64,000 nt of DNA from Stutzerimonas xanthomarina DSM 18231 (GTDB lineage: Bacteria; Pseudomonadota; Gammaproteobacteria; Pseudomonadales; Pseudomonadaceae): the NCBI RefSeq assembly GCF_900129835.1, contig NZ_FQXA01000005.1:1-64000 (forward strand), in the 5' to 3' direction. A model generated the notes under the pieces. That model did no database searches and was not told the origin of the DNA. It saw nothing but the letters and a program-made list of their open reading frames with translations. The position numbers were made by a program, and so were the translations under genes. Of this stretch, positions 55,767 through 64,000 are shown one piece after another (the first letter of the stretch is position 1; every line of letters starts with the position of its first letter).

Positions 55767-57497
55767 ATGAAGAAAACCGGCGCCGCACTGGCACGTTTCG
55801 CCCTGGAACAACTAGGCGTCAGCCACACCTTCGGCATTCCGGGGGTACACAACACCGAGCTGTACGACGAGCTGAACGCCTCGGACAGCATCCAGCCGGT
55901 GCTGGTGACCCACGAATGCGGTGCGGCCTTCATGGCCGATGCCTTCAGCCGCACCGGGTCGAGTATCGGCACCCTGGTGATCGTACCGGCTGCCGGCGTC
56001 ACCCACGCGGCCAGTGGAATCGGCGAGGCGGGGCTGGACGGCATTCCCATGCTGATCATCTCCGGCGGCATCCACAGCGAAAGCGGGCGGCGCTATCAGC
56101 TGCACGACATCGACCAGCACGCGCTGCTGGCACCGATCACCAAGGCGACGTTCCGTATCCTCAGCCATGCCGAGGTGATTCCGACTCTTTACGAGGCCTA
56201 CCGCATTGCAAAGGGTGGAGAACCGGGGCCGGTGTTCGTCGAGCTGCCGTACAACATCGGCAATTTCCTTGGCGAAGTGGCTGAGATGCCACCCTTCGTC
56301 GCCGAGGCGCTGACACCCAGCCATGACCTTGCGCAGCTGCGCGAAGCCGCACGGCTCCTGGTCGAGGCGTGGCAGCCCGGCCTGTTCCTCGGCTGGGGCG
56401 CGGTGGGGGCGCAGGCGCAACTGATCGAGTTGGCCGAGCTGCTGGGTGCGCCGGTCTGTACCACACTGCAGGGGCTCAGCGCCTTTCCCGCCACGCATCC
56501 GCTGCATGTGGGCATGGGTTTTGGCGACTACGCGGTGCCAGCGGCGGCCAATGCCTTCGCCGAGTGCGACTGCCTGCTGGCGGTGGGTACGCGCTTTGCA
56601 GAAATCCCCACCGGTAGCTACAGCATGCCGGTGCCGGACAACTTGATTCACCTGGACATCAACCCCCAGGTCTTCGATGCCAACTACCCCGCGCGCATCG
56701 CTTTGGCTGGCGCGGCGGAACAGTTGATTCCGGCGTTGCTGACCGAGGTTCGGGCGCTGCGCAAGGAGGCGCCGGTCAGCCCGCTGCCAGCGCGGATCGC
56801 CGCCGACAAGGCTGCCTATTTGAAGGAATGGCTGCAGCACGACAGCCGTGGACGGGTGAACCCGGCAGCGTTCTGCCAGGCCCTGCGCGCCCAGTTGAAC
56901 GACGAGGCCATCATGGTGGCTGACGATGGCAACCACACGTTCCTGCTGGCCGAGCTGATGCCGATCCATGGTCCGCGTGGCTTCATCTCGCCCAGCGATT
57001 TCAACGCCATGGGCTATTGCGTGCCGGGGATGATCGGCGCCAAGCTGGCCAATCCCGAGCGGCAAGTGGTGGGCGTGGTAGGCGACGGTGCGCTGCGCAT
57101 GACCGGGCTGGAGCTGGTCACCGCCAGCAGCCTCGGGCTGGGCGTGGCGTTATTCGTGTTCAATGACGGCGAGTTGTCGCAGATCGCCCAGGCCCAGGAA
57201 ATTCCCTACAACCGCAAGGCCTGCACGGTGCTGCATCCGCTCAATCTTGCCGCGCTGACCGAGGCCACCGGCGCGGCCTTCGTCGTCATCGAGAGCACCG
57301 AGCAGTGCATGGACGGCATCGCCCGTGCCATGGCGTTCGTCGGCGAGGGCAGGCCGGTGCTGGTGGACGTGCGCATCGACTACAGCAAGCGCACGCGCTT
57401 CACCGAAGGCGTGGTCAAGGCCACCCTCAAGCGCTTTACCCCGCGCGACAAAATACGGGTGGTGGGCCGCGCACTGTGGCGTCGGGTGACCGGTTGA
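55767..57497 (+). CDS. Thiamine-diphosphate-dependent decarboxylase/acetolactate synthase-like
   Basis: A 576-residue enzyme of the ThDP family that includes benzoylformate decarboxylase and acetolactate synthase. The N-terminal domain has FGIPGVHNTELYDEL and the catalytic Glu in THECGAAFMADAFSR. The C-terminal domain has the ThDP motif GDGALRMTGLELVTASSLGL then FNDGEL (GDG to ND). It lacks a regulatory subunit gene, so a branched-chain amino acid role is unlikely. It lies 17 bases after the FAD gene; a 2-oxo acid decarboxylase fits the oxidase that follows. Confidence 0.85.
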   Translation: MKKTGAALARFALEQLGVSHTFGIPGVHNTELYDELNASDSIQPVLVTHECGAAFMADAFSRTGSSIGTLVIVPAAGVTHAASGIGEAGLDGIPMLIISGGIHSESGRRYQLHDIDQHALLAPITKATFRILSHAEVIPTLYEAYRIAKGGEPGPVFVELPYNIGNFLGEVAEMPPFVAEALTPSHDLAQLREAARLLVEAWQPGLFLGWGAVGAQAQLIELAELLGAPVCTTLQGLSAFPATHPLHVGMGFGDYAVPAAANAFAECDCLLAVGTRFAEIPTGSYSMPVPDNLIHLDINPQVFDANYPARIALAGAAEQLIPALLTEVRALRKEAPVSPLPARIAADKAAYLKEWLQHDSRGRVNPAAFCQALRAQLNDEAIMVADDGNHTFLLAELMPIHGPRGFISPSDFNAMGYCVPGMIGAKLANPERQVVGVVGDGALRMTGLELVTASSLGLGVALFVFNDGELSQIAQAQEIPYNRKACTVLHPLNLAALTEATGAAFVVIESTEQCMDGIARAMAFVGEGRPVLVDVRIDYSKRTRFTEGVVKATLKRFTPRDKIRVVGRALWRRVTG

Positions 57498-57510
57498 GGA
57501 GGGCGACGCC

Positions 57511-58659
57511 ATGAGCCACCACTTGGCTGCCAGCTGCGACGACTACCGACGCCTGGCTGAACGCCGACTGCCGCGCTTCCTGTTCGACTACATCGACGGT
57601 GGCGCGGGTGACGAACACACCCTGGCCGCCAACAGTCGGGACTTCCAGCATGTGCATCTGCGCCAGCGAGTGCTCTGCGATGTGGACAATCTCGACACAC
57701 GCTGCGCACTATTCGGCCAGCCCGCGAGCATGCCCCTCGCGCTGGCGCCGCTGGGCATGGCCGGGCTCTACGCACGCCGTGGCGAGGCCCAGGCCGCGCG
57801 GGCGGCTGCTGCGGTCGGTGTGCCGTTCAGTTTGTCTACCGTGGGCATCTGCTCGCTGGCCGAGGTGCAGGCGGCGAGTGCGAACAAGTGCTGGTTTCAG
57901 CTCTATATGCTGCGCGACCGCGAGGCGGTGCAGGGCCTGCTGCAACAGGCTCTGGCCAACGGCTGCGACACACTGCTGTTCACCGTGGACCTGCCGGTCG
58001 CGGGGATTCGTCGGCGCGACATCCGCAACGGCATGCTCGACCCCGGATGGCGCGGCAAGCTGGCCAAGGCCAGCCAACTGGCGCAGCGACCCGGCTGGCT
58101 GCTGGACGTGGGCATTCTCGGCAAGCCACACCATTTCGGCAGCCTCACCGACCAGGTGGCCGACCCCAACGACCTGCGCGCCTTCAAGGCCTGGCTGGAT
58201 GCACAGTTCGATCCCTGCGTGACCTGGGATGACATCCGCTGGCTGCGTCAGCAGTGGCCGGGCAAGCTGGTGTTCAAGGGCATTCTGGAGCCGGATGACG
58301 CGTTGCAGGCGCTTGATTGCGGCGCAGATGGCATCGTCCTCTCCAACCACGGTGGGCGTCAGCTCGATAGCGTTTCGTCCACTGTTTGCCAGTTGCCGGC
58401 GGTGGCTGAGGCGCTCGACGGGCGCTTGCCGATTCTGCTCGACGGCGGTATTCGCAGCGGCGCCGACATTCTCAAGGCGCTCGCGCTAGGCGCCCAGGGC
58501 GTGATGATCGGTCGCCCCTGGGCCTGGGCGCTGGCTGCCGGCGGCGAGGCAGCCGTTGCGCAGCTTTTGGCCGGTCTGCAATGCGAACTGGCGGTGGCCA
58601 TGGCGCTCTGTGGCGTGAAGGGCCTGGTCGCTATCGATGGCAGTTTGGTTGGCGCGTGA
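57511..58659 (+). CDS. FMN-dependent 2-hydroxyacid oxidase/dehydrogenase
   Basis: A 382-residue member of the L-lactate dehydrogenase/mandelate dehydrogenase/glycolate oxidase family. The FMN barrel shows PLALAPLGMAGL, CWFQLYMLRD, TVDLPVAGIRRRD, the catalytic His in SNHGGRQLDS and the phosphate-binding LDGGIRSGADILKALALGA then IGRPWAWAL. It oxidises an L-2-hydroxy acid to a 2-oxo acid, which the upstream ThDP enzyme could decarboxylate. The ribosome site is GAGGAGGG. Its stop directly abuts the stop of the convergent plsB gene. Confidence 0.88.
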   Translation: MSHHLAASCDDYRRLAERRLPRFLFDYIDGGAGDEHTLAANSRDFQHVHLRQRVLCDVDNLDTRCALFGQPASMPLALAPLGMAGLYARRGEAQAARAAAAVGVPFSLSTVGICSLAEVQAASANKCWFQLYMLRDREAVQGLLQQALANGCDTLLFTVDLPVAGIRRRDIRNGMLDPGWRGKLAKASQLAQRPGWLLDVGILGKPHHFGSLTDQVADPNDLRAFKAWLDAQFDPCVTWDDIRWLRQQWPGKLVFKGILEPDDALQALDCGADGIVLSNHGGRQLDSVSSTVCQLPAVAEALDGRLPILLDGGIRSGADILKALALGAQGVMIGRPWAWALAAGGEAAVAQLLAGLQCELAVAMALCGVKGLVAIDGSLVGA

Positions 58660-61167
58660 TCAGCGCAGCCGACCACCCTCCAGCTGCTCGGGCGGCGTTT
58701 CCTCGTCGTGACGTTCCAGCGCCACCTGGCGGATCGACAGGCGAATTTCGGCTGGCAACACGCGCTTGGCCACGCCCTCGGCCAATTCGCCGAGTTTGTT
58801 GTGGTGACCGAGCTTCCCGGTTGCATCCTCGCGCAGAACGTCCTGATCCAGCAGGCTCTTGATGAAGTGCCGGAACAGGCTCTTGTCGAAGAACTCCGGC
58901 GCGTTCAGGCCATGCAGGATCGACAGCCGCTGGGCCATGACCGTGCAGAGCGTTTCCAGCTCCTCGGCGTCTAGGGTGTTCTGACCGTTGTTTAGCAGCA
59001 GCGAGATCGCCATGTAGAAGCGCTGCAGCGTCTGCATGATCGTCCGCGCCAGCAGCGTCAGCAGGACGAACTGACGAGAGCTGGGCGCTGGTCGTACGTA
59101 GGTTTCGCCGTCGCGCTTGAGCAGCCCCTGTTCGACGAAGGCTGCCAGCCATTGATCAATCACTGCAGGCAACTCTTCTGGCTCCCAGCGTATGAACAAC
59201 TCGGCGCGCAGATAGGGATAGAGCGCCTCGGTGAAACGCAGGATCTGTTCCCGGCCGATCCGTGAGCTGCTCTGGAAGAAGCTCGCCAGCAAAGCTGGGA
59301 GGGCGAAGATATGCATCACGTTGTTGCGGTAGTAGGTCATCAGAACGGCGTTCTGCTCGTCCAGATAGAGGATATTGCCCAGCGCATCCTTCTGCTCAGC
59401 GAGCAGTCCGAGATCTTTCACGTAGCTGATCAGCGCCTCGCCATCGCCGTCCGGCAGGGTCGTATGGGGCGAGTAGGGCACGGCACGCAGCAGGTTCTGG
59501 TAGAGATTGAGGATGCGCGCCAGTGAACGGCGATCCAGCGCCTGACGGCTGGTGGAGAGCATCGCCAGCGCGACTAGGTTGACCGGATTGACCGCAGCGG
59601 CTTCGTTGAGGCGTTGGGCGATGCGTTCGGACAGTTTATTGGTGGTCTCGTTGAGCCAGTCAGGGCGGAAATTCGGCGCCAGATCTTGTTTGCGCCAACC
59701 CGGTTGCTGCTGCTCGAGAAACTCGTTGAGCTTCAGCGGCTCGCCGAAATTCACCCAGACCTGGCCAAAGCGCTGCTTCAGCGCGCCGATGACCCTGAAG
59801 ATGTCGAAGATCGATTCCTTCTTCTTCGCCGCGCCGCGCAATTCGCCCAGATAGGTGCGGCCTTCCAGCACGCGCTCGTAGCCGATGTACACAGGCACGA
59901 AAAGGATCGGCAGACGCGACGAACGCAGGTAGCTGCGCAGAGTAATGGCGAGCATGCCGGTCTTGGGTTGCAGCATGCGCCCGGTGCGCGAGCGACCGCC
60001 CTCGACGAAGTACTCGACCGGAAAGCCACGGCTGAACAGGGTGTGCAAATACTCATTGAACACGGAGGTATAGAGCGGGTTGCCCTTGAACGAGCGGCGC
60101 ATGAAGAAAGCCCCGCCACGACGCAGCAAGCTGCCGATCACTGGCATGTTGAGGTTGATGCCCGCGGCGATGTGTGGCGGCGTCAGGCCGTTGCGAAACA
60201 GCAGGTAGGACAGCAGCAGGTAGTCGATATGGCTGCGGTGGCACGGCACGTAGATGACTTCGTAGCCCTGCACCGCCTCCTGCAGCGGCTCCAGGTGATT
60301 GACGCGGATGCCGTCGTAGATTTTGTTCCAGAACCAGGACAGCACTACCTCAAGAAAGCGCACGGCCGTGTAGGCGTAGTCCGAGGCGATTTCGTTGCCG
60401 TAGCGCAGCGCACGCGCTTCGGCCTTTTCCAGTGAAATGCTCTCGCGCTCGGCCTCGTCCCTGATGGCCTGACGCACCTGCGGGCCATGCACCAGACCTT
60501 TGACCAGGTTGCGACGGTGCGACAGGTCGGGGCCGATCACCGCCGTCTTCTGATTGCGGAAATGCACCCGCAGCATGCGATGAACCATGCGCAGGGTGCG
60601 CTCGTGGCCCTTGTTCTGGGCTACCAGCTCGTTGAGCTGAATCGGCGTGGAAAACTGCACGCGGGTCTCGCGCCCGAGCATGACGATGCTGAGCAACTTG
60701 CGCAGCCGTCCGGTGACGGCCCAGCTGTCGGCGAACAGCAGTTTCCAGGCGCTGGTTTCGCGATCCGGCGAACGACCCCAGAACACGCTGACCGGGATGA
60801 TCTGGGCGTTGTCTACGGCGTTCTGTTCCAGGGCACCGACCAGGCGCACCAGTGGCACTGGCGTAACGGCGCGGGCCCGTGTGCCGAACCAGCTGGCGGC
60901 GGGGTTGAGAAAAATGAATGCCGCCGGTTCGACATGATTGCCCACCGCCACGTCCGCTACCGGGCGCGGCAGGCCGGCCTTGCTGCACTCGTGATCGAGC
61001 ACTGCCAGATCACTCAGCGAAGCGCGTTGCAGCACGTAGAACACCGGCTTGCTGCGGTCTAGCTTGAGCGTGAAAGCGGACTGGTTGATCGTCTCGGAGC
61101 GCACCCAGACATACAGCAGGCGACGCACGAGGGAAAAAACGAGACGGCGAAACGGAGAGCGGGTCAT
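58660..61167 (-). CDS. plsB: Glycerol-3-phosphate acyltransferase PlsB
   Basis: Inner-membrane enzyme that adds the first acyl chain to glycerol-3-phosphate in phospholipid synthesis. The 835-residue protein has the acyltransferase motif HRSHID (His310, Asp315), the glycerol-phosphate-binding [12 protein letters not shown] and further blocks [14 protein letters not shown] and [11 protein letters not shown]. The size and layout are those of Escherichia coli PlsB (807 residues). It stands alone; the facing gene ends immediately next to it. Confidence 0.95.
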   Translation of the reverse strand: MTRSPFRRLVFSLVRRLLYVWVRSETINQSAFTLKLDRSKPVFYVLQRASLSDLAVLDHECSKAGLPRPVADVAVGNHVEPAAFIFLNPAASWFGTRARAVTPVPLVRLVGALEQNAVDNAQIIPVSVFWGRSPDRETSAWKLLFADSWAVTGRLRKLLSIVMLGRETRVQFSTPIQLNELVAQNKGHERTLRMVHRMLRVHFRNQKTAVIGPDLSHRRNLVKGLVHGPQVRQAIRDEAERESISLEKAEARALRYGNEIASDYAYTAVRFLEVVLSWFWNKIYDGIRVNHLEPLQEAVQGYEVIYVPCHRSHIDYLLLSYLLFRNGLTPPHIAAGINLNMPVIGSLLRRGGAFFMRRSFKGNPLYTSVFNEYLHTLFSRGFPVEYFVEGGRSRTGRMLQPKTGMLAITLRSYLRSSRLPILFVPVYIGYERVLEGRTYLGELRGAAKKKESIFDIFRVIGALKQRFGQVWVNFGEPLKLNEFLEQQQPGWRKQDLAPNFRPDWLNETTNKLSERIAQRLNEAAAVNPVNLVALAMLSTSRQALDRRSLARILNLYQNLLRAVPYSPHTTLPDGDGEALISYVKDLGLLAEQKDALGNILYLDEQNAVLMTYYRNNVMHIFALPALLASFFQSSSRIGREQILRFTEALYPYLRAELFIRWEPEELPAVIDQWLAAFVEQGLLKRDGETYVRPAPSSRQFVLLTLLARTIMQTLQRFYMAISLLLNNGQNTLDAEELETLCTVMAQRLSILHGLNAPEFFDKSLFRHFIKSLLDQDVLREDATGKLGHHNKLGELAEGVAKRVLPAEIRLSIRQVALERHDEETPPEQLEGGRLR

Positions 61168-61377
61168 TCGGCAGATTCGACTGTGGAAGGGTTAATGCCC
61201 TTGAAGCGCGCAAGTGTGCCGCATGCGGTGTTGGCGGGCAAAAGTCTGGTGAAACAAGTCCGTGGTTCGGTGCGCTGGCTCGACGGGTGAGGTACGTTCG
61301 AAGCGGGTGAGGGCACTGTTCCGTTTGCAGAAGGGGCGAGCTGCTATTCAATAGTCGCCCTGAGCGTTCGTCCTGGC

Positions 61378-61854
61378 CTACTTCATGTTTCTCCATGCGT
61401 AGGCGGCTGAGAACACGACAAGGCTTACGGCTGCTCCGAAATACAGGTTTTCCAGCTGAGCGCCCACCTCGACGGCATGCTCGAGAAACAAAATGATGAT
61501 GATCACCACCGAAACCTGTATCAGGGTTTTCTTCAGGTCATGGAAAGACCTGATATCCAGCGGCCCGAGCGAGGCGCTCTGTTCGGCCGGCACGGGCTTG
61601 ATGAACAGTCGATACAGGCTGATGGCAATCAGCTGAAAGGTAATGGCGATTAACAGCAGATCTAGCAGCTTCAGTAGCTTGACGGCGAGACTTTTGCTGT
61701 CGTTTGCGGTGTGCGGGAATTGATGGATCAGCTCCAGCAGCAGATGCACCATGGTGTTCAGACTGACGCCGTACAACAGCACGGCCGAGATTGCCGTCGT
61801 TGCAACGGCAACCAGTACCAGGAAACGGCTGCTGCGAAAGATTCGTTCGATCAT
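61378..61854 (-). CDS. YqhA/UPF0114 family membrane protein
   Basis: A 158-residue protein with about four membrane helices: SSRFLVLVAVATTAISAVLL, LLDLLLIAITFQLIAISLY, LIQVSVVIIIILFLEHAV and LYFGAAVSLVVFSAAYAW. The order and loop motif SFHDLKKTLIQVSVV match the UPF0114 (YqhA) family of unknown role. GGGATG lies before the start. It is transcribed alone, divergent from the ABC genes. Confidence 0.85.
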   Translation of the reverse strand: MIERIFRSSRFLVLVAVATTAISAVLLYGVSLNTMVHLLLELIHQFPHTANDSKSLAVKLLKLLDLLLIAITFQLIAISLYRLFIKPVPAEQSASLGPLDIRSFHDLKKTLIQVSVVIIIILFLEHAVEVGAQLENLYFGAAVSLVVFSAAYAWRNMK

Positions 61855-62038
61855 GTTTTAACATCCCGGTCGCCTATTGCTCTCGCTTGAGGCTAGTGCA
61901 AGTCGAGGCAATGCGGCCTAGCTGTCGAGTAGCCACCTGGTCTGGTTGCAATAGCGTTGCGGCTCTCCTTATAGTCCGGCGCGCATTGGGCCGGTATGCC
62001 AAACGTGGCCGCAGGCCCGTCAGCACGGATGAAAGTTG

Positions 62039-62962
62039 ATGATCGAACTGAACAATCTGACCAAGCGATTTGCCCAGCACACGGTAGTTGATGCCTTGTC
62101 CTTCTCCGTCGAACCGGGCGAAGTGTTGGGGTTTCTAGGTCCGAACGGGGCTGGAAAGTCCACGACGATGAAGATGTTGACCGGCTTCCTCACGCCGACG
62201 TCAGGCAGCGCAAGCATCTTTGGTTGCGATATCCGGACCCAGGCGCTTCAGGCACAGCGCCAGATGGGCTATCTGCCTGAGGGCGCGCCCTGCTACGGCG
62301 ACATGACGGTGCGGGGCTTCCTCGAGTTCATCGCTGAGGTGCGTGGTTATCGCGGTGCGGATAAACGCGTGCGGGTCGACACGGCCGTGGGACAGGTCGA
62401 GCTGGAGTCGGTGCTTGGCCAGAGCATCGACACGCTGTCCAAGGGCTTCAAGCGTCGTGTTGGACTGGCGCAGGCGATTCTGCATGACCCGCGCGTACTG
62501 ATCCTCGATGAGCCTACCGATGGCCTGGACCCGAACCAGAAGCACCAGGTTCGCCAGCTGATCAAGGGCTTGGCCCGGGACAAGATCGTCATCATCTCTA
62601 CGCATATCCTCGAAGAGGTCACGGCGGTCTGCACGCGCGCCATCGTCATCGCTCGCGGCCAGCTGGTGGCCGACGGAACGCCACTGGAACTGCAAAGTCG
62701 CTCCAGGTATCACCAGGCCGTGACGCTGGTCGGCGAAGGGCCGCTGGATGACGTCGCCCTGGCGGCTTTGCCGGGTGTGGCCGGAATTGAGGTGAATCAG
62801 TTGGAGCACAGCCTTACGGTGCTGGCCAAACCGGGTCAGGTGATCTTTCCGCAGATCAATGCCTTGATCACCCAGCAGGGCTGGGCCGTGCGGGAGCTGG
62901 ATGTGGAACGCGGCCGATTGGACGAAGTATTTCAGACGTTAACGCGTGGGGAGGCGTTATGA
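62039..62962 (+). CDS. ABC transporter ATP-binding protein, GldA-like
   Basis: A 307-residue ABC ATPase with Walker A GPNGAGKSTTMKMLTG, the signature LSKGFKRRVGLAQ, Walker B LILDEPTDGLDPNQ and the switch His in ISTHILEEV. It has an extended C-terminal domain (from about 215), as in the GldA/NosF/DrrA group. The permease gene overlaps it by four bases and a GldG-like gene follows. In pseudomonads this set has no proven substrate. The ATG at 62039 was chosen over a TTG just before it. Confidence 0.88.
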   Translation: MIELNNLTKRFAQHTVVDALSFSVEPGEVLGFLGPNGAGKSTTMKMLTGFLTPTSGSASIFGCDIRTQALQAQRQMGYLPEGAPCYGDMTVRGFLEFIAEVRGYRGADKRVRVDTAVGQVELESVLGQSIDTLSKGFKRRVGLAQAILHDPRVLILDEPTDGLDPNQKHQVRQLIKGLARDKIVIISTHILEEVTAVCTRAIVIARGQLVADGTPLELQSRSRYHQAVTLVGEGPLDDVALAALPGVAGIEVNQLEHSLTVLAKPGQVIFPQINALITQQGWAVRELDVERGRLDEVFQTLTRGEAL

Positions 62963-63690
62963 GTCAGTTGCCGGTGATCTTCAAACGTGAGCTGGGCAGT
63001 TATTTCGCGACGCCGCTCGCTTACGTCTTTACGTTGATCTTTCTCGTGTTGTCGGGCGTATTCAGCTTTTATCTGGGCGGTTTCTACGAGCGGGGCCAGG
63101 CGGATCTCGTCCCCTTTTTCAGTTTTCATACATGGCTCTATCTGTTTCTGATTCCAGCGATCGCCATGCGGCTGTGGGCCGAGGAGCGCAAGTCGGGTTC
63201 CATCGAGCTGTTGATGACCTTGCCCATTACCCGTTTCGAGGCGGTCACCGGCAAATTCCTGGCGGCCTGGGTGTTTGCCGGGCTTGCCTTGCTGCTGACG
63301 TTTCCGATGGTCATCACCGTCAACTACCTGGGCCAGCCAGACAACGGCGCGATCATCACCGGCTATTTCGGTAGCTGGCTGCTGGCTGGCGCTTTTCTGG
63401 CGATCGGCTCCTGCATGTCGGCGCTGGCCAAAAATCAGGTGGTTGCCTTCATCCTGGCGGTCAGCGTGTGTTTTCTGTTCATCGTCAGCGGTTTGCCGAT
63501 GGTGCTCGATGCCTTCGCCTGGGCGCCGCAGTGGCTGGTGGACGCGGTGGCATCGCTGAGTATCCTGATTCGTTTCGATTCGCTCAGCAAAGGGGTCATT
63601 GATCTGCGAGATCTGCTGTACTTCGTCACCCTGATCATCGCCTGGCTGATGGCCACTGCCATCGTCGTCGATTTGAAGAAAGCTGCATAA
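62959..63690 (+). CDS. ABC transporter permease, GldF-like (ABC-2 type)
   Basis: A 243-residue membrane protein with six helices. It starts VIFKRELGSYFATPLAYVFT, the ABC-2 permease signature of the NosY/GldF group, and contains RLWAEERKSGSIELLMTLPI. It overlaps the ATPase gene by four bases and forms its membrane channel. The third gene, with a short gap, encodes a partner protein. Confidence 0.88.
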   Translation: MSQLPVIFKRELGSYFATPLAYVFTLIFLVLSGVFSFYLGGFYERGQADLVPFFSFHTWLYLFLIPAIAMRLWAEERKSGSIELLMTLPITRFEAVTGKFLAAWVFAGLALLLTFPMVITVNYLGQPDNGAIITGYFGSWLLAGAFLAIGSCMSALAKNQVVAFILAVSVCFLFIVSGLPMVLDAFAWAPQWLVDAVASLSILIRFDSLSKGVIDLRDLLYFVTLIIAWLMATAIVVDLKKAA

Positions 63691-63700
63691 GGAAGCCCGC

Positions 63701-64000
63701 ATGAAACGACTGATGTATTCAGGTGCCGGGCTGCTGCTGATCGCACTGGCTTTCCTGGCATTCAATGCTGTTTCCAGCCTGATGCTTACCGACGCGCGGC
63801 TGGATCTAACCGAGCAGAAGCTCTACACCTTATCGAAAGGTACCGAGACCATCCTGGCTGGGCTTGAGGAGCCGATTGAGTTGCAGTTGTTCTACTCGGA
63901 CGAGGCGACGGGGGACCTGGTCGCGCTACGCAACTATGCACGGCGCGTTGAGGAGCTGCTGTATGCCTATCAGCGTGAGGCTGATGGAAAGATCACGCTG
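63701..64000 (+). CDS. GldG-family ABC export partner, cut by the window end
   Basis: Only the first 100 residues are present. There is an N-terminal membrane helix (about 5-27) and the start of the GldG substrate domain, with DLTEQKLYTLSKGTETIL and EPIELQLFYS, which are typical for the Gld-type ABC auxiliary protein. It begins 10 bases after the permease gene with ribosome site AGGAAG. Confidence 0.82.
   Translation, partial: MKRLMYSGAGLLLIALAFLAFNAVSSLMLTDARLDLTEQKLYTLSKGTETILAGLEEPIELQLFYSDEATGDLVALRNYARRVEELLYAYQREADGKITL

Overview
This is a stretch of chromosome from a GC-rich gammaproteobacterium, almost certainly a member of the Pseudomonas stutzeri (Stutzerimonas) group. The reasons are the gene run gacS, cysM, rlmD, relA, mazG; an NrdA with two ATP cones; the four-gene ligase-associated DNA repair set known from pseudomonads; opgG-opgH; and several families of Pseudomonas REP repeats, one of them (GTAGGGTGGA type) lying next to its own REP-associated transposase. 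No rRNA, tRNA or CRISPR array was seen.

Layout. Positions 1-3300 are an accessory patch: gene remnants, a REP-associated tyrosine transposase (RAYT), a lipoprotein gene lying between two diverged copies of the RAYT 5' end plus its REPs, and an AT-richer membrane-anchored protein of unknown function. Positions 3340-8300 hold nrdB and nrdA on the minus strand, with a readable control region (NrdR boxes, a DnaA box, a perfect dyad and a sigma70-like promoter). Positions 8980-16876 carry an RstAB-like two-component pair, a phosphopantetheinyl transferase, an ArgP-like LysR regulator divergent from a TRIC/UPF0126 membrane protein, and gacS. Then come ggt, cysM, rlmD, relA and mazG, followed by a DUF2058 protein and a 51-residue proline-rich peptide.

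Positions 26154-28160 are an erythromycin-esterase-family/phosphoribosyltransferase pair. Positions 28585-35466 are the ligase-associated repair genes (exonuclease, ligase, Lhr-like helicase, PdeM), all on the minus strand but separated by REP-filled gaps. Positions 37270-43945 are bglX, opgG and opgH, for synthesis and probably turnover of osmoregulated periplasmic glucans. Positions 43994-50900 are a copper-resistance locus: a six-gene minus-strand operon (metallochaperone, DUF411 protein, CopA, a Met/His-rich peptide, CopB, a cytochrome c with a His-rich tail) divergent from copRS. Its promoter has the 19-bp spacer of a MerR/CueR-type promoter.

Positions 51083-58659 contain small membrane and unknown genes, then an AraC-family regulator divergent from a three-gene set (FAD dehydrogenase, ThDP decarboxylase, FMN 2-hydroxyacid oxidase). 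This looks like a compact catabolic pathway of unknown substrate and is the best candidate for undescribed chemistry here. The window ends with plsB, a YqhA/UPF0114 protein and a GldA/GldF/GldG-like ABC export cluster cut by the window edge. Most of the window is ordinary core genome; the accessory interest is in positions 1-3300, 26-28 kb, 44-49 kb and 53-58.7 kb.
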